Counted from the stretch's first letter, positions 35,641-48,451 are shown. The stretch: 64,000 nucleotides of DNA from Pachyseris speciosa (GCA_016490735.1 JAEMWC010000344.1:556001-620000), one strand, 5' to 3'. Notes: generated from the sequence alone by a model not told the origin. A program made the numbers and translations.

Positions 35641-38380
35641 CTAATATATAGATTTAGCCAAGCCTAAAGCGGAGCTCCACGATTATTATTTTTTACTGGT
35701 ATTGAGCAGCACCGCATGGCTTTCTTTACGCCAATATTTTATGATTAGAGCAGTCAACAAGAATTGACTGCGGTTCAAAAACCTCAAAACATTACAAGAA
35801 AACAATACAGTCGACGCATGTGTTTGTTCGAAAACAAATTTAGCAATCTAAGAATGATCAAATATTTTCATCCAACATCGTTGGAGAAGCATGTTTGACG
35901 GTTTAGCCACCTCTCACCATGGTGCATTAAATGGCTTTCCATGTTTGACCTAGATCAAACGTGTTCATCCAAAATTACGCATTATGAACAAATGTTTGAT
36001 CGTTTAGCCACCCCAACAAACAAATCGTACACAAACGGTGAAAAAAACCAAATAAACCGCATAACGTCGAAAATTTCAGTGGTAATACGCAAAAAATCAT
36101 GTTTTGGACTCTCTTGGTCCGCTGTTTGGTCAAACATTGTTATGCGTTTAGCCACCAAACGTAATGTGTGACAAATATGATGTTGGATGAAAATGTTTGA
36201 TCTTTTAGCCGGGACTTAACAAACATATTTCGTAGTACGTTAAGCTTTACAGACATAAGCTTAAATGTCGTAGAAAAGAGAAAAAGGCCAACAATCCTGA
36301 TAGTTTGGATAGGTAATCGCATGGGGCAGGAGTAAAATTAAGAACTAATATCACTTGTGTTTTCAGAAATTTGCTGAAATTGCCCTCGTCGCGCAAAAAC
36401 ATACTTCCCATGTCTTCCGAAGAACCTTCTTCAATTAATGATTCTCAGTGGCAAAACATCATCCAGTTAACAAAGAAAGCGCTTGCCAAACCACAAGAGC
36501 ATTTCTCTCGCAGACCCATCCACTATAAAATTTATCAAAGCCAGCCAGCCAGTCAACGCATTTCGCTGTTTTTAACATCCAAACGCTGATTCTTACCGGA
36601 TTCTTACCGTTGTGTTTATAGACGGCGAATCTTAGTTTTTGTTTACAGTCCGCTTTCAACGAAGATCTCTAAAAGTTTTTTTCAAATGACGAGTGAAGCG
36701 CGCTGGATTTTGACATTTTTGACAGCATTTTGACAACTTTATTTCAGATTTTGAAACGTGCACATGCACATGCATTTGATCGGCTTTTTTTCACTCGAGC
36801 TTGGGTTTCCGCCTTTAATCCTTAATTTTACGAGGACTCATTGCGATTATTGAAAACCCCGATGTCACGCCTACTCACACCTGTGTTCCAATTTCTCACG
36901 CCTAGTAGGAACGTTAGAGCCATTACAGCATTGACTGACACATTTTGAAAAATTTATTAATTATTTAAAGAAACTGAAACCAATTACAGAAAATAAAAGT
37001 CTGTTTGAATGATCGACTTTCTCCGAATTCGTTATTTTTAAAGACGGAAGTCTTCGGAACATCTTCGGAAGTCTTCGGAAAATCTTGGGACATCTTCGGA
37101 TATCATCAGAGCCCTACGAAAAATCCTGGCACTCTCAGGAAAAAGATGTCACGCCTATAAATTAAAAAAGTTGGCAGGTATAATAAGATCGAAAGTTTCT
37201 TAACGCTGTTGAGGCACCAAGGTCGAAAAACAGTCAGCCAAGCCGAGTAAAAACACTCGTTCGCTTGCAAAGAAAACAACGTAACAAAGCAAACAAACAA
37301 TTCAACTACTTCTTTGCGTCCAAAACGAGTACAGATGATTGTTACTTATATCCATTCGAGAGAAAAATAAAAGTTTCATTTCTGAACAAAGGTAACAACG
37401 ATTAAACCAAATGTTAAGCTTCTATTTATTTAATTTACCTCACTGTCCTGCGATGTGTTGTAGAGGTTTCTACCACTTGAAAATACGTAAGCTTCAGTAA
37501 AGTAAAAAAAAAAAAAAAAAGCATCCGCAAAAGTAGCAAACGGTTTGTCCAAAGAAAGAGCTTCTTCCACAGAGTTTGAGCTACTCGTTCCTCCCGTTAA
37601 TACTGGTGAACTGTTAAGTGACCTTTCTGGGTGAGATACAAGATGCCGCGGTCAAGTGAAAGCCCTTGAAGCGTTGAACTATATTGTTTTCAACCGCACA
37701 ATCGATCCAAGTTTGAAACTTTTCCTGAGAAAAATCTTTCGCTCTTCCTTTCATCACTTGAAAATTCACCAAAGGGAGTATCTTTTGACAAGTTCTTGAT
37801 TTTTATGCTTCTTACGCGAATTTAAAGACAAACTTCGATCAAAGAAGATGAAGTTGTTTTGGTCAAAATGAAGAAACCAACTGAATGTGAAATTACGAGC
37901 CGCAGAAAGCGCGCGAAAAATTTAAAAGCCTCGATTTGGTTTGGGTGTCCCACACCTGGCTTGAGCCTGCGATCAAATCGAAAGCAAGTACCTGGTCAGC
38001 GGTCAACTACAAAAAAACAGCTGACCTCGATGAGGGCTTAACTTGAGCCCGCGATATGGTGACGTGACACTGGTCAGCGGATACCTTGTTTTGACAGGTG
38101 TCAATTGGCTATAAGGTAGATGTCCAGTATCAAAGACGTACGTTGTAAACTAGCTGGTCAGCAGGGCCTGAGAGTATGGCCGCCATGTTGGATTATTATG
38201 ATTATTATTACGATATTATTAATTATTGTGCGACTCCGTCGTCGTCGTCGTCGTCGTCGTCCGTACGCGCCCACGAGCAATACCGCTAGCCATTTTTACC
38301 TTGAGAAAAGCAGTTGACGGGTTTCTATACGTATGGTGCTCCGCTTGGCGGCCCTTCGGGTCGCTGGAGCTCCACTATAA
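35641..38380. repeat. large interspersed element, copy 2
   Basis: Same orientation and order as 15357-17388. Extra DNA absent from copy 1 lies at about 36400-36825 and 36860-37165; the latter holds CTTCGGAAGTCTTCGGAA repeats between two GATGTCACGCCTA motifs. A GTCGTC microsatellite (38229-38260) lies shortly before the shared end CTTGGCGGCCC..GGAGCTCCACTATAA. Confidence 0.65.
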
Positions 38381-39324
38381 GGTCAGTTGGTACAAGAAAC
38401 TTGGCGTATACAGAAGAATATTTCGTAGTTAATTAACGGCGAAGTCGTTTGCCTCTGTAATATATACAGAATCACGTTTTTGCGAAATTCATTTGCCTCT
38501 AAAGAGTGACTTAAATGCAACATTTCCATTTATCAAAATACCGCGTCTTTAGTCTTCGCAACATTTGCTGTAGGCAATGCTCCAACAAGAATTAATGCGT
38601 GAACAAAGCAGTTACTGATTTCGTTCGGGTGATATTTATTTTGAAACATCACGCGGACGTCTCACTTCTTTTCTAATTAATCAGGCCATAAATAAAGAAT
38701 CCCTGTCTATGACGTCCTTTTAATAAACAGAAATAGCTTTTAACAAGTACGTGTAGTTTAGCTGATGAAGGCAATAGAGCCTGGACTTGGTCCACACAAT
38801 GATGATCGCCAGCGGGTGTTCCTTAGTTCATAATGGTAAGGTGATAACACGAGCTTTAAGATCCTTTTCATTCAAACTAAACTTTGCCAGGAAACCTTCA
38901 AAGACGAAGTATCCGATGTTAGATAACATCATAATCATTGCGGACTGTAACATTGTCTCCTTTTTTGGTGACCACAGCCCCGCAGCTCGCATTTTCGCAA
39001 CAACCTTCAAGTCCCAGCGTCACTGTGCATATTCTCATTACTCTCCGTACGTCTTTTTTATGTTTCCGAGATTAGGAGAATTCGTTTAAGAATCCAGATA
39101 TGTTTGGTTTGATGATTACTTACTTTATCCTCAAGCACTTCGCGTTTGATCAAGTTGTGACACTGTAACTACAACTGATGATATGCTAGCCACCATCTGG
39201 GATAATATTTCGAGTGGTTTCAGCTAATTCTCTTCCGAGTGCTGAGCAATGCTCGCTACATGCACTTGGGTACATTTGTTAACGACTAGGTTACCCTTTT
39301 TATCTTGTTGCCTCGAAATATTCA

Positions 39325-39462
39325 TATATAAGGCAAGTTCCAACTAAAGATTAAATTGCTTCTCATCGCACAAGACAAACTTCAAAAATACTCACAATGG
39401 GTAGAGAAATAATGGGACTCTTTGAAGAAACAAACCCGGATTTATGGGAAAGAGATGTGCAG
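39325..39462 (+). other. possible promoter and first exon of an unknown gene
   Basis: TATATAAG at 39325-39332 is followed 65 bases later by ATG (39397), opening MGREIMGLFEETNPDLWERD and running to a usable donor (GTGCAG|GTGTCA). The spacing suits a TATA promoter and short leader. I find no obvious second exon and no family match. Confidence 0.25.
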
Positions 39463-39733
39463 GTGTCATTTCTCTCTTAGTTAATTATACGTGTAATGTT
39501 TTAGTTTTTAGTTATATGCTTCTGGTTTTAATAAATAAGTAAGAGTGTTTCATCAAGTTTAAAACAAGAGGCGCGGCCGAGTGTTTTTGGATAAAACAGG
39601 AATTGCAAATGTATTCAACGGCTTCATAAGCTTTACTGTACGTCTATCCATTCTTACACAAATATTTAGATTTGGGGTTATTTTAGCTCAGAAAATCAGA
39701 TTTAAAAGTTAGTCGTGTCTATATTGGATTGCG

Positions 39734-39895
39734 AGTAGTCTCTAATTTTGGCGATGGATAGTCGGGGCAAAGGAGACGCGCGCGCGCGCGAAATGGCGAG
39801 GAGACGCGACACGAGGGGAGCGTTGCTTCCCTTGCAATTTCGCGCGCGCGTGTGTTTCTCCCGTTTCACAATCCATCGCCGAAATTAGAGGCTAC
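39734..39895. mobile_element. GTAGTCTCTAATTTTGGCG MITE, copy 2
   Basis: Inverted ends GTAGTCTCTAATTTTGGCGA and TCGCCGAAATTAGAGGCTAC enclose CGCGCGCGCGAAATGGCGAG and its near-inverse CTTGCAATTTCGCGCGCGCG. It is a longer relative of 25491-25587. Confidence 0.75.
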
Positions 39896-40347
39896 TCGTA
39901 GTCTATGTCCATATCAGATAAATTAATAATGAGTGTTTGAAGTGACTTTCTTAATCACGCTTCAAATGTTGTCCATTGTTTCATAGTTGAAGGGTTTTGT
40001 TACTTTCACTAAGATTGCAATTGTAAATTAAGTGACGCTCAGGGTGCACAATCAAAAACAAATAAACTACATCAAAATTGTTCAGATTGCGGGACACTAG
40101 TAAAGTCTCCTTTGAGAGTTACCCTCCCTTTGAGATATGCTAATTAAGAAAAAACGTGCAAACTCTACATGACGTATCGGCGACGTTTTCTTATGTAATC
40201 AGAGGACTTCTTCGTCGCAGAATTTATTTGGTGTTCTGTGGTACCACATAAACCTTCCCCACGAAACATAAACGTCACCAGGAACACATGCATTTTGCTT
40301 AGGCGTAAAGCATTTCATTCAAAGAAGATATGGTAGCCCCTTCTGGA

Positions 40348-40422
40348 GTAATTACATTAATGACAAATACTCCACTCTAACGACTTCACGCCATCTTTTG
40401 CACTAGCAGTTCCATGCACCAG
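40348..40422 (-). pseudogene. relic of a P450 3' end
   Basis: The minus strand reads SAKDGVK and on to a stop, matching LSAKDGVKVRVESLM at the end of gene B. The plus strand GTAATTACATTAATGAC and CTCCACTCTAACG align with the ends of genes B and C. A four-base insertion breaks the frame. No heme loop or upstream exon accompanies it. It lies 260 bases downstream of gene C. Confidence 0.7.
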
Positions 40423-40682
40423 TTGTTAGATGGCCTCGATGCCTTATTTTTTGTAATTTTAATACAGGCTGCACAATCAACAACAAGCAAACAAACAAAC
40501 TAACAACGGCAAATAATAATGATGGTGGGGCGTGAAGCGAATTTAAAATAACACATAAAAACAAGACAGCAATCACTTTCCTACATCAGTCTACAAGAGT
40601 TATTGCTTATATAGATTGCTCTATTTCGTATACACACAGTTTGATTGCCAAGAAACAATGACAACCATTGCAAAGTAATTTA

Positions 40683-41668
40683 TTACACTAATGACTCCAC
40701 TCTAACCCTCACTCCACCTTTTGCGCTTAGAGTTCCACCTGGATGTATTATCAAAGGCACTTGTGTTTCCGGTGACCGCACAAACTTGTACTTCATCAAG
40801 ATTTTCACCAGGGCGATCTTGATCTCCATCAGAGCGAACCTCATCCCAATGCAGTTCCTAGGCCCGGCTCCGAACGGCAGGAACTGAAAAGCGTGATGGT
40901 TCTCTTTGGCAGGGCCCCGGAATCTTTCGGGATCAAACTTATCCGGGTCTTCCCAGGCATCTGGATCATGGTGGAGGGCATAAATGGGGATCACAACTTC
41001 CGTTCCAGCAGGGATATGAATACCGTTAAGGTCGTAAGCTTCATCGCTCTCACGGTTGGCAAATGCGACTGGAGGATTCACGCGCTGAGCTTCTTTGATG
41101 ACGCAATCAAGGTACTCGATGCTATGGGCTATTTCGTATAAAGGCTTCTTTCTTGCATCCCTGTCCATGGCTTCATTGATTTCTGACCTCAGTTTGTCTT
41201 GAATGTCTGGATTCACGGCCAAGTGATACAGTGTAAAAGCTAACGTATTGCTTGATGTCTCGTAGCCAGCCAATAGAAAGATGACCGACTGGGCAACAAC
41301 CTCTTCATCAGTAAGTCTGCTGACACCTTCCACCGTGGTCTCATCAGTGGCTGTCATCATAAGTTGAAGCAGATCTTTACGTCCGGTGGAGCCTTCCTGA
41401 CGCCGAGATTTAATAATTTCTTCTGCAACGCTTGGTATATAGTTGGGTCTAAGGCCGCTAAAAGCGCCTAATACCCTAAACACTAAATTACCAAAGGGCA
41501 GGCGGGCAATCTGGCGGACGCTTTGTGGGATATTAAATAGTTTCTTTGCTTCATGAAGCAATTCAGTGTTTTCTCCCAGTTGAATTTTCGCGTCTACACC
41601 AAATGCCGTGGACAGAATCACCTCCATAGTCATCTTACTGAACCAGTCCAACATGTCCACACTTTGAT
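40683..41668 (-). CDS. cytochrome P450 gene C, exon 2 (heme and catalytic core)
   Basis: It completes a 506-residue P450 from residue 179 and ends ESLV, TAA at 40683-40685. The I-helix is AGYETS (312-317), ExxR is KEAQR (E371, R374), PERF is DPERFRGP, and the heme loop FGAGPRNCIG has Cys451. It is intact. It differs from gene D at only seven residues in this exon, so C and D are recent tandem copies. The acceptor TTCTTTACAG precedes base 41668. It is expected to be a microsomal monooxygenase of the CYP3 clan; the substrate is unknown. Confidence 0.96.
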
Positions 41669-42805
41669 CTGTAAAGAACATGAGCGAAATAGGTGAGGCA
41701 AAGTTGGGATGATTGTTAAAATCAAATTTGCATTTTATACTCTGATTCACAAATTTAAGATGTAAACATAGCCTTCCGTTATTTAGTTAAGAGGACAGTC
41801 TCGTTCAGTGAATTTTTGGGAAAATAAGGTGAACTGATAATGAAAGATAGAAGGGTAGAAATGAATACACACATAATCCAGTTAGCCCGCCGAGGGATCA
41901 GGGCACCTTGTTGTGGTGGCGCGCGGTCTGGTCTTTGTCTACTAATTATTCACTTTAAATTTCAATTTTCAACCCCCTTCAAATCCAATATTTTCCAATT
42001 CCGTTCTTTGATTTTCCACACCCCCTACTTTTATTCCTTCAAAACAATCCACAAATCATTAAAAAATTCTCCAACATTGACTGTGCCAAGGACTATGACC
42101 AAATGGAACCATTTCTCGATTAAAATAAATCTGGGCGAGATTTATAAGAAAAAGTGCTTAACTATAGGGAAAACAAGGCATTTGTCCAGACTGCCCCCTT
42201 AATGTTCGTAGTTTACCTTATAAACGAAAAACAGTACATTAGCTTTCCAGATAAAAGTCAGTTTGTGAATAGACCTTGTGGCCTCTTAGAAACCCTACAC
42301 CATTATAGTCTATTCTGTGGCCAAATATAGACCCCATTTTCGTCACTTTTGGGCAAAGGTAATTTTCGTGATCCATCTTAGTCACTTTTTGTTTATGCAT
42401 CTACCTTGTAAAGCCTTTTAAGTGGTTCATCTTCAAATGAATTGACACATGTAGAACACTTTAGTGGTCACCTACAGTATAAACATTCTGGTACATTTAC
42501 TCCTAAAATCCCGAAAATGTGCGACCCCATTCTAGTAACTCTATTGAAAATGCAACCCCGTTATAGTCAATCTAGTCGTGAAAATGCGACCCCACCCAGC
42601 GGCACATCCCCATTAGCGTATTTCTAGGAAGCGCCCCCCACCCACCCCCCCCCTCCCCCTCCCCACGATACCAAGTCTAGCTGCAGTCTGCAATCTGCAT
42701 TTTATACCGTTAACGAACATTTCCCCATGCGGTGATACATCTCGTTACACAACAAAACATATTCAAATTAGGCATGAAGGAAAAGGAAGCTATTTCATTC
42801 CTCAC
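41669..42805 (-). other. P450 gene C intron
   Basis: A phase-1 intron of 1137 bases. The left third and the right end match the gene D intron. Bases about 42260-42670 are unique to C and include ATGCGACCCC/ATGCAACCCCG-type repeats and a C-rich tract at 42633-42664. At 41710 the C copy shows the uninterrupted GTTAAAATC site where gene D carries a MITE. Confidence 0.75.
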
Positions 42806-43340
42806 CCGTATCAGCAATTTTCTCAAGCTTCTCTACAAGCGTGTCACATGATTTCTCCATCAGGGGCACCATCAGCTTCATCTTACCCGCGCTGAACGTC
42901 GGCGTCAGCGTGTTACGGATTCGTTTCCAATCGTCGTCTCGTGCGGCCACGACGTTTTTAGCCATCTTCTTACTGGACGGTTGCTGAACTAGAAATCGGT
43001 TGTGAAAGCTTGGGAAATCCTTGACCATGATTTGCTTTAGAAGCTCGGGTTCACCGACAATCAATGATGGCTTTCCGCCCAAACAGATAGCGAACACCTT
43101 GCCGTATTTTTTGAAGTAGTCTAGGTGCATAAGATGCAGTCCATCGTATTTGCTGGTCTCCAGAAAACTACCAAGGAACGGAACAGGTTTGGGTCCGGGG
43201 ACATTAAGCTTCTTGAGGTCTGCGAAGCCACGCGTTCCACACCAGTAGAGAAACAAGACAATAAAGAGCGCAAGCGACGCGATAATTGTGGGATGACTAA
43301 GTGAAGCCAAAGATACAACTTGCTGTAGCAATTCCACCAT
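42806..43340 (-). CDS. cytochrome P450 gene C, exon 1 (CYP3-clan)
   Basis: Residues 1-178 plus one base; start MVELLQQVVSLASLSHP. The anchor is about residues 18-34 (IIASLALFIVLFLYW), and the hinge is NVPGPKPVPFLG. Between hinge and helix C, residues 117-126 read LVQQPSSKKM where gene D has QVQRPPNKTF and the other family members resemble D. This is the expected substrate-recognition site 1. WKRIRNTLTPTFSAGK follows. The donor is ACGG|GTGAGG. Confidence 0.96.
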
Positions 43341-46196
43341 GTTTGCTTTGAAATGGCCGAATTTCTGAGGTTAGAAAATGGAAAAGAAGAGGTTTAAAAC
43401 CTAACCAAATCTTTGTAGTTAAGTAATGTTAAACGGACAGAGGTCAACAATGAGCAGGCGTGACAAAGTGAATGCCAAATTAAATTAGCCTTGGCGTACA
43501 TACCGTACACAAATTGATTTGTAACCAAACTTTCTTCTTGTTCTAAATGAAACGTTCGGGGTCTTGTAAGCAAGGCTGATGAAAGCAACACGCAGTTAAC
43601 GACGCCTTATGTAACTGTGCAACGATCAGATCATCATTTAATATAAGTGGAATCATGTCATATTTACGTGTTGCGTTGGTTTCCTTCAACGTCACGCTTA
43701 TCGCAAAAAGCGCTATTGTTCAATTGTTTGGATAAGTAACTGAGTGACGGATATTGCACTGCCAATATCCAGAACACGTCACGTCTCTAAATTTAGCTGT
43801 TTTGTAAGCTGGGATAGAGGGTGAAAGGTAGATGTTTTTTACGAGTACTATTTGTTCCAAATATTAAGAGCCGTAGGCGAGAGATATACATTTCCACAAT
43901 TTTGTGATATTAAGAGAGGTATTTCGCGAGTTCCCCGCAGAAACCATGGAACTGATCTGTTTACTGGCAACAAGGCTGCAAAATTTGTGTAACGACATCT
44001 GTTTATTCTAGTTTGGGTCGAGTTGTGTAGCTGCTCGGCAAGTTGCTCAAACAGCAAGTTTTCTTTTATTTCTTCGATTTCGTCACTGAAAGGCTCCGGA
44101 AATCATTTCGCAAACTGTACATGTGACAACAAGCTTTTGTAATTTGCCTTACTATGGAATCTGAAATTTCCACATGTAAACGTTATCAATTACCGTGTAG
44201 GCGGAAATACAATTCGTCTCAACCAGTCTGGGTGCCGTTGATCGACTTTTTCGTCTAAAGTTAAAATAATTTCCGGCCACTGGTATGAAAAAGGCCGTAA
44301 TCTCACTACTTTCAACATGTGCAAAGGTAACAACCACGACTTTCCGGTTTTTAAAAAAAATTGAAACAGCCATGTAAGCTTCTGCAGCGGTGACGGTCAC
44401 CTCAGTATTGAAACAAGCTATTTTGTATTGCTATTCCACGTATGATCCTTAATTAGGCCGGATTCAAACGTCGCATTTTACATGCGCCAAATCTTATACT
44501 AATGCGAGTCGACTCGAATTAACTTGAAAGTTCCAGATTGAAAATGTGAGGTTATAGGCGAAATAAAATGAAACAAAATTTATGAATTAGTAAAATGCGG
44601 AGTTTAAATCAGCTGTCGATCTCCAGTCGGATATTCGACTGCCTGAGGTGAATGTTCGTCTGAACTGGCATTTAATTCAAGTCTACCGAATTCAACTTTC
44701 AATTCATTTTATATGCACAGAAGCCTGGTTTCCATATGATCTTAACGGTCTGCGATCGGTCTGCGACACGATCTGCGCCATGAACGGCGATCGGTCTGCG
44801 TCACTTTGCAGACGTAAGGAAATATTTGTCCCCGGCGTCTGCTGCGGTCTGCGGCACACGGTCTGGGTGATCGTTTAAACTGTGACGTTTAAACTGGGCC
44901 CCAGTTAGTCAATTTAAAAGGAACTATGAATTGGCTTACTTGAAGAAGAAGTGAATTTTACAGGCTTGAAACTTGTTCTCCGTGGGCTAAACAATACCGA
45001 TCATATATGCAAATTTTCTCTCTCCCACGAGATTGTGATCTACATACCCAGCTGGAGTTTGTGAGTCGCCAAAGCAGAGCTTTTAGTCTCCAATTATCAT
45101 CGGTTATAAAACAATGGGAGGCAGTGGTCTTTTCGCGTTAATTGCACTTTCTAGTCTTTCTGTGTTTTCGGAGATGAACACATTGTCTATGAAATGGCTC
45201 GTTGGTACATAATGACAAACTACGTGGTCCACTATTATTAGCCGCCGTAGGTTCGCCCCTTATGATGACTAGCTACAAATTACAAAGTTCATTTTTGACT
45301 GAATGCATTTCTCAGTCACAATTTTCGATGAAATAAGGCGGTCCGCTTTCAAATCCTAGCGACAATTTCTTTACTAGTCTGTTAAAAAAAAAAACATCAC
45401 CACAAAATTAGGACGATCGGTACTATAGGCTCTTCGCCCTTGCCCTTCACTCGAGCAGTCATTCTGTTTCTCTTTGGGACACCTGGGGTAATTTTCGCGC
45501 CAACGGTAATTATGCGCAAAATCAAATCTTCATATGATTGTTTCATCTGGGTAGGAATTAGTGTGCCAAGCTTAATTTAGCCAGTAGAATAGTTTCTACA
45601 GCTCTGAAGACAGGTCGGAAAACAGGTATGGATTTTAATTGAATGACCGAACGATCAATTTCTCTCGCGGTTGATTTTTAAAACCACACGATCAAGGCCG
45701 GTTTATTTAGCGAATAAATTCCACAGCTAAATTTACACGATGACGCGGTTTTTGCAATATTGTTTCATCCTGATATTAGCACTAAACAAAGGTGCTTTTT
45801 ACATCACTTACCCTTCTGCTGATGTCATATATCAAGCACAAGGGGAATGTCTCATCAGATATCCAAGCAACAAGACAGTGGGTTGAAAAAAAGTGGCGTT
45901 GACGAGTTTTTGCAACTCAAGGTCTTGGATATCCCATGAAGTACTCTTTCGAGTAGTGTTAGTTTTATTAGCTTCGCCAGAGACCTCCGTGGCAGGGAAA
46001 CTACAACAGCTTGCGTCAATATTACTGTAGGCCCGTAACTGAAAATCCCTCCCCTACTCATTCAAGTAGAGATAGACCACCACACCGGGGAATGTACACG
46101 TCCCCTACTGTTTGCGAACGGTGAGTGGGTTCGTTGGCGTCCCACAGATTAAGAACAAGTATTGTGAGAGTATTTTATGTAGCCTCTAAAACCATC
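43341..46196. other. upstream region of gene C, duplicated with gene D
   Basis: Nearly the whole stretch aligns with 50898-53955 upstream of gene D, to the shared phrase TGTAGCCTCTAAAA. It therefore belongs to the tandem duplication. It contains no gene I can support. Small open frames at 43848-44057, 44152-44400 and 45855-46061 are repeated in D with breaks. Bases 44455-44480 resemble an end of the MITE at 31104. Confidence 0.6.
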
Positions 46197-46264
46197 GATA
46201 ATTCTTGGAGAATTTCAAAGCAAAAGTCGATGAGATTTTATTTTAACTGGTATCGCATATCCAA

Positions 46265-46380
46265 ACAACAACAACAACAACAACGATCTTTATTCACACT
46301 ATTGAAGTACAAAGAAGAAGAAAAACAAAAACAAGAAACTATAGAAAACGAAATTATAGAAGTTATGTAGCTATATGTAC
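46265..46380 (-). repeat. LINE-like 3' tail ending in (GTT)n
   Basis: On the minus strand an AATAAAGATC signal runs into a (GTT)n microsatellite (plus CAACAACAACAACAACAACAA). This form is common for 5'-truncated CR1/L2-like LINE copies. No coding sequence remains. Confidence 0.4.
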
Positions 46381-46857
46381 AATTTTGAATCAGTGTGCAA
46401 CAGCCAAAGTAGCAAAGCTTTCGAGTTTTGCTGCTTATTTACAAGTGAAGAAAGGAACGAAGGAAACAAATAATAATTAAGACTGAACTAATTCACAAAG
46501 CAAGAAGTGTTATGAAAACGGAATGGAGATATTACATTAAAAACTACTTTCAGAAAGGTCAGAAAACGATAGTAGACGGATTACAAAGTGAATTTTGGTT
46601 GGAAATTCAAACCACCTTCAGTGACCTTCATGTTAGTCATCGATTTCCTTTGTTTTCCGTTTTTGTGAATCATGAATAAGTTTGAGAACTCTTGATAACA
46701 AATCCTTTGGTTCCTCAATGATATTATTTTCTCACTTGTTGACATCCTAGCCAAACGCCAATATATTGTTTTATTTTCTCTTTGATAACGTACGATTCAA
46801 TTTCGTACACACAGTTTGATTGTCAAGAAACAATGACAACCATTGCGAAGTAAGTTA

Positions 46858-47843
46858 TTACACTAACGACTCCACTCTAACCCTCACTCCACCTTTCGCG
46901 CTTAGAGTTCCACCTGGATGTATTATCAAAGGCACTTGTGTTTCGGGTGATCGCACAAACTTGTACTTCGTCAAGATTTTCACCAGGGCGATCTTGATCT
47001 CCATCAGAGCGAACCTCATCCCAATGCAGTTCCTAGGCCCGGCTCCGAACGGCAGGAACTGGAAGGCGTGATGGTTCTCTTTGGCAGGGCCCCGGAATCT
47101 TTCGGGATCAAACTTATCCGGGTCTTCCCAGGCATCTGGATCATGGTGTAGGGCATAAATGGGGATCACAACTTCCGCTCCAGCAGGGATATGAATACCG
47201 TTAAGGTCGTAAGGTTCATCCGTCTCACGGTTGACAAATGCGACTGGAGGATTCACGCGTTGAGCTTCTTTGATGACGCAATCAAGGTACTCGATGCTTT
47301 GGGCTATTTCGTATAAAGGCTTCTTTCTTGCATCCCTGTCCATGGCTTCATTGATTTCTGACCTCAGTTTGTCTTGAATGTCTGTATTCACGGCCAAGTG
47401 GTACAGTGTAAAAGCTAACGTATTGCTTGATGTTTCGTAGCCAGCCAATAGAAAGATGACCGACTGGGCAACAACCTCTTCATCAGTAAGTCTGCTGACA
47501 CCTTCCACCGTGGTCTCATCAGTGGCTGTCATCATAAGTTGAAGCAGATCTTTACGTCCGGTGGAGCCCTCCTGACGCCGAGATTTAATAATTTCTTCTG
47601 CAACGCTTGGTATATAGTTGGGTCTAAGGCCGCTAAAAGCGCCTAATACCCTAAACACTAAATTGCCAAAGGGCAGGCGGGCAATCTGGCGAACGCTTTG
47701 TGGGATATTAAATAGTTTCTTTGCTTCATGAAGTAATTCAGTGTTTTCTCCCAGTTGAATTTTCGCGTCTACACCAAATGCCGTGGACAGAATCACCTCC
47801 ATAGTCATCTTACTGAACCAGTCCAACATGTCCACACTTTGAT
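46858..47843 (-). CDS. cytochrome P450 gene D, exon 2 (heme and catalytic core)
   Basis: Residues 179-506; ends ESLV, TAA at 46858-46860. I-helix AGYETS, KEAQR (E371, R374), DPERFRGP and heme loop Cys451 are all present. The seven differences from gene C include P/T in the AVNPDIQ segment, H/Q before SIEYLDC, A/V, S/T and A/P around the NRESDE segment, T/A in the IPAGT segment, and M/T after LVKIL. At three positions where D and C differ in DNA near the 3' end, D agrees with gene B. It is intact and presumably active. Confidence 0.96.
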
Positions 47844-47894
47844 CTGTAAAGAAAATCAGCGAAATAGGTGAGGCAAAGTTGTGATGATTGTTAA

Positions 47895-48451
47895 AGTGCC
47901 ACTACGATCAGAAAATCACTTGTCTTTTGTCTTCAAATTTCAAAAGTGTGTTTGCTTAACACCCGAGTTGCGAAATTTCAAGCTTTAATTTCAAGCAGAA
48001 GACTGTTTACTTTGAGTACAACTTTTTAATTTAACGGTCCGCCATTGCTCACGCTCATAACTGACCGATTAGGTCTCGGAGAGCTGGATCCAGGATAAAA
48101 TGACGTCATTTACTCACTGGTATAAAATTACAGTGTGTGAATGCAGCTTATTAATTATGCAAAACACGAGTTTGAGAGTCTGAAAGCTCAAAATTTCCGT
48201 GCTACATACTAAATCAGCCTGGTTTACACATACTGCATTCGTACTCTTGTGAGCTTACTACGTCATTTTGTCCTCGATCCAGTTGTCTCAAGATTTTGAA
48301 GTTAGTAATGGCGGATCACTAAATAGAAATATTTCAGTCAAAATAAAAAACTGACTTATCCAAATTAAAGCTTGAAATTTCGCGAGTCGCAAACACACTT
48401 TCGAAATTTGAAGAAAAAAGACGAGTGATTTTCTGATCGTAGTATAGCACT
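47895..48451. mobile_element. piggyBac-like MITE (TTAA target) in gene D intron
   Basis: Inverted ends AGTGCCACTACGATCAGAAA and CTGATCGTAGTATAGCACT are flanked by TTAA on both sides (47891-47894 and 48452-48455). Long inner arms pair (CAAATTTCAAAAGTGTGTTTG, AATTTCAAGCTTTAATTT). The matching site in gene C reads GATTGTTAAAATC with a single TTAA, so the element arrived after the duplication or was lost exactly from C. Confidence 0.88.

Larger units (their letters stand above)
38381..40347. other. intergenic DNA between gene C and the large repeat
   Basis: It contains the possible first exon at 39325-39462 and the MITE at 39734-39895. An open frame at 38828-39010 (minus) includes LWSPKKETMLQSAMIMM and looks somewhat protein-like, but I cannot name it. 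No other gene is supported. Confidence 0.35.

Noticed and set aside
40893..41141. Plus-strand frames opposite the P450 exons
   Set aside because: Antisense shadows of conserved P450 coding sequence.
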